Made by a program: the position numbers and the translations under genes | Assembly (NCBI RefSeq): GCF_907164905.1 | Contig: NZ_CAJRAF010000002.1 | Coordinates: 1,984,001 to 2,048,000, forward strand | DNA from: Dyadobacter sp. CECT 9275 | Lineage (GTDB): Bacteria > Bacteroidota > Bacteroidia > Cytophagales > Spirosomataceae | DNA length: 64,000 nt | Direction: 5' to 3' | In this document: in pieces, positions 61,960-64,000 of the stretch | How the letters are laid out: every line of letters begins with the position of its first letter | Position numbering within the stretch: the stretch's first letter is position 1 | Notes under the pieces: model-generated | Seen by the model: only the letters and a program-made list of their open reading frames with translations | Databases searched by the model: none | Told to the model about the DNA's origin: nothing

Positions 61960-62406
61960 TTATTTTATCAGAACTCCGTCTGCAATAAATGTAAGCTCTT
62001 CTTTTGGCTCCGTTATTTTTGCCACCTCCTCTTTACTTTTCCCCGCATCCAGGGCGTAATGCTGAAGATGTTCTACCGAAACCGTTTTCTTCTGGGCTTC
62101 TCCCTCAAACACCACTGTTTTTCCGGCAATATCCTTTGGGACAAAAAAAGCGTAATCCTTAAACATCACCCGCATGGATTCGCCATTATCCATTTTCACT
62201 TTCATCCAGCAACCTTTTACCTGGCAAACAGACTCCACAGTACCTGAAACTTTGGCTTCCATGATTTCCTTTTCACCCATTTTAGCAGGAAGATCACTTA
62301 CCTTTATAGCCTTCCTGTCGTTGATTTCCTTTCCAAAATGTGCATTGCTCTGCGCCTTTACAACCATTACGGATAACACCAGCAGTACTATAACAACCTG
62401 TTTCAT
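61960..62406 (-). CDS. DUF4920-family exported protein
   Basis: 148 residues from ATG 62406, with a signal peptide ending VKAQ; a longer frame upstream adds 12 residues of no support. The domain reads GTVESVCQVKGCWMKVKM, then RVMFKDYAFFVPKDIAGKTV, which match DUF4920, a small OB-like family in Bacteroidota envelope proteins. The two Cys in SVCQVKGCWM are conserved and could bind a metal or heme; this is inference. The protein is probably periplasmic. It is transcribed from its own terminator-bounded unit. Confidence 0.83.
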   Translation of the reverse strand: MKQVVIVLLVLSVMVVKAQSNAHFGKEINDRKAIKVSDLPAKMGEKEIMEAKVSGTVESVCQVKGCWMKVKMDNGESMRVMFKDYAFFVPKDIAGKTVVFEGEAQKKTVSVEHLQHYALDAGKSKEEVAKITEPKEELTFIADGVLIK

Positions 62407-62488
62407 AACAATCGAAAGTTTATGATTTTTCAAACTTAACAAATTCGCGATCAGGCGGATAACAATAGACTAAAACCCTCCGTGTCCA

Positions 62489-64000
62489 TTATTCCACCAC
62501 TTCCAGCCAGCCTTTGCAGTGATGCCCGTCAGGGGTATCCACCACATAAAAATAGGTCCCATTGGCAATTCCTTTCCCCCAGTCGCTTTTATAATCCACA
62601 GATTTATAAACCTGTTTCCCCCATCTGTTAAATATTTCCAGGGTGGAACCGGCCACCGGCACCACAAACCTATCATTCTTTCCATCCCCGTTGGGTGTTA
62701 TGACATTGGCTAGCTCAAAGGCTGGTTGTGCGATCAGTTTTTTTGATACCGACAAGGCGCAGCCCGCTGCACTATAGGCTGTCAGGGTAATGGTATACGT
62801 TCCGGGATTACCAAAAACATGATTTTCTACGTGCTGGGTGGTGAAGGTATCTCCGCTCCCCAGATCCCATTCAAACCGCTGCGCATTGCGGGTGTTATTG
62901 GAAATACTATACTGAAAGGCTTCGTTACATGAGCCTCCGGACTGGCTTATTTCAAACGATGGCTCAAAAGAACGGTCCACGTTCACCGTGATTTCCCTTA
63001 GCGGCCTGCACCCGTCAGTATAGATACCTTCCACAACGTAGGTGGTCGTTTGCGTGGGTGTAACCGTGACCGAGCTTCCTGTCGTCGCGGGGAATGATCC
63101 ATTTGGTTTCCAGCGATACTCTGACGCGTCCCCTGTCACCGACAATATTACCGGGGCGCCCGGGCATACACTAACGTCCGGCATTTCTATAAAGTCCTGC
63201 TTTTTGTTTACTGTAATTTTCACATTACCTGTAAACTTGCATCCGCTGGCATTACTGATTTCCACGGAAAAGGTTTGGGTCTCCTTCATGACCATGGACG
63301 GATTTGCCGTCAGAGGATTTTCCATTCCTTCGGCCGGAGTCCATTTATACTGCGTACCTCCGGAAGCCCACAATTGTACTTTGGTATTCTCGCAGACCGT
63401 TGTATCCGGCAGGATTTTCGCAGACAGGGTTTCTACGACGATCGTCTTTTGGGCAATATCAATCCGTTTGCAGCTCAGCCTGTTGTATGCTTTGAGGGTG
63501 ACTGTATACTGCCCCGGGGTGCGGAATACATAAGCGGCCTCATCAGCCTCTCGTGAAATGGTACTTCCGTTCACCTCCCATATATAGTCAATCCCTCCTT
63601 CACTCATATTAACAAATGATAGAGAAAGCGGCGCACATCCGCGTGTGACATCCTTCTGGCTTCCAGCATAAACATCGAAATCCGCCTTCAGGCGATCGAT
63701 ATCAATCTTAAACGCTGCATTATTGCAATTGGAGCTCCGGTTGGTCCTGGACCATGCCTGGGGCGTAACAGGAAACCGGCTGCCACCACAGGCGCAGGTG
63801 GCATGGTATATCTCCCCATTTTTATTGAAACGGCTGGTTCCCCCATCCACATGGTCTCCCTGTTCTGTTCCGGAACGGTCGCTGCTTCCAAAAAAGGTAG
63901 CATATAACAGCGACTTCGCTCCTTCTTCCAGAATTGCGACATAAAAATTATTGCCGGTGGTGATTCTCTGAAGTGCATCGGAAGTCACGGGCAAACCATT
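62489..64000 (-). CDS. T9SS type B sorted PKD-domain protein, 5' partial
   Basis: The frame is open to the right edge; about 503 residues, the C-terminal part of a larger secreted protein, lie in the window. The start of the visible part (LPVTSDALQRITTGNNFYVA and LLYATFFGSSDRS) resembles a propeller repeat of the SBBP type. PKD-like domains follow (e.g. INYI-like segments with YVFRTPGQYTVTLKAYN and HVFGNPGTYTITLTAYS), then Ig-like beta modules rich in Cys-free repeats. The C-terminal 80 residues (VITPNGDGKNDRFVVP, LEIFNRWGKQVYKS, NGTYFYVVD) are the gliding-motility CHU_C tag used as the type B sorting signal of the type IX secretion system. It would be exported and attached or released at the cell surface. 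Confidence 0.9.
   Translation of the reverse strand, partial: NGLPVTSDALQRITTGNNFYVAILEEGAKSLLYATFFGSSDRSGTEQGDHVDGGTSRFNKNGEIYHATCACGGSRFPVTPQAWSRTNRSSNCNNAAFKIDIDRLKADFDVYAGSQKDVTRGCAPLSLSFVNMSEGGIDYIWEVNGSTISREADEAAYVFRTPGQYTVTLKAYNRLSCKRIDIAQKTIVVETLSAKILPDTTVCENTKVQLWASGGTQYKWTPAEGMENPLTANPSMVMKETQTFSVEISNASGCKFTGNVKITVNKKQDFIEMPDVSVCPGAPVILSVTGDASEYRWKPNGSFPATTGSSVTVTPTQTTTYVVEGIYTDGCRPLREITVNVDRSFEPSFEISQSGGSCNEAFQYSISNNTRNAQRFEWDLGSGDTFTTQHVENHVFGNPGTYTITLTAYSAAGCALSVSKKLIAQPAFELANVITPNGDGKNDRFVVPVAGSTLEIFNRWGKQVYKSVDYKSDWGKGIANGTYFYVVDTPDGHHCKGWLEVVE

Overview
The window reads as a contiguous piece of chromosome from a member of the Bacteroidota, most likely an environmental Cytophagales such as the Dyadobacter/Spirosomaceae neighbourhood (genus not provable from sequence alone). 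The evidence: a gliding-type C-terminal secretion tag (type IX secretion, T9SS) on the protein at the right edge, DUF1460 and DUF4920 families, GH3-beta-lactamase fusions, OmpA proteins with carboxypeptidase-regulatory-like domains, TAnnTTTG-type promoter boxes, weak Shine-Dalgarno signals and several probable TTG starts. No rRNA, tRNA, CRISPR array, insertion sequence, integrase or phage gene was seen.

Left part (1-11606): the tail of a cell-wall amidase-like gene overlapping an MscS channel; an OmpR-type two-component pair; a DinB-like protein; a lipoprotein/beta-barrel pair; a large exported protein of unknown function with a probable TTG start (6391-8562); then pheA and parE on the minus strand.

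Centre-left (11664-29419): one long plus-strand surface polysaccharide locus. A good promoter is followed by a multi-SLBB export protein, a Wzz-like chain-length protein, an ABC-2 permease and its ATPase with a C-terminal Wzt-like domain, a DegT/DnrJ aminotransferase, a GT-C-like membrane protein, WbqC, a NeuD-like acetyltransferase, several glycosyltransferases (two are tandem paralogues, one of which has lost its DxD motif), a DUF5672-like protein, a Wzy/ligase-like membrane protein and an O-acyltransferase. Many genes overlap or lie a few bases apart, so the locus probably works as one operon. It combines ABC export with a polymerase-like protein and shows no initiating sugar-phosphate transferase.

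Centre (29523-42309): thioredoxin plus a cysteine-rich Qnr-like pentapeptide protein; nagA; a B12-binding-type radical SAM protein with an unusual CX4CX2C motif; an esterase; a jelly-roll-like lipoprotein; a GH25 lysozyme; and a minus-strand trio (amidohydrolase, BNR propeller, FAD oxidoreductase) whose three N-termini all carry twin arginines; then a 2-oxoglutarate oxygenase.

Right part (42449-64000): chromate transporter, GH3-beta-lactamase fusion, M28 peptidase, trehalase without a convincing ATG, PhzF, a DMT permease, an OmpA-family protein, an AT-rich orphan gene, pth, a PyrR-like phosphoribosyltransferase, an unknown exported protein, argS, glutathione peroxidase, menA, a tandem SGNH hydrolase, a DUF4920 protein and the C-terminal part of a PKD/CHU_C secreted protein. 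These are mostly housekeeping and envelope or glycan-processing genes in short transcription units separated by clear hairpin terminators.
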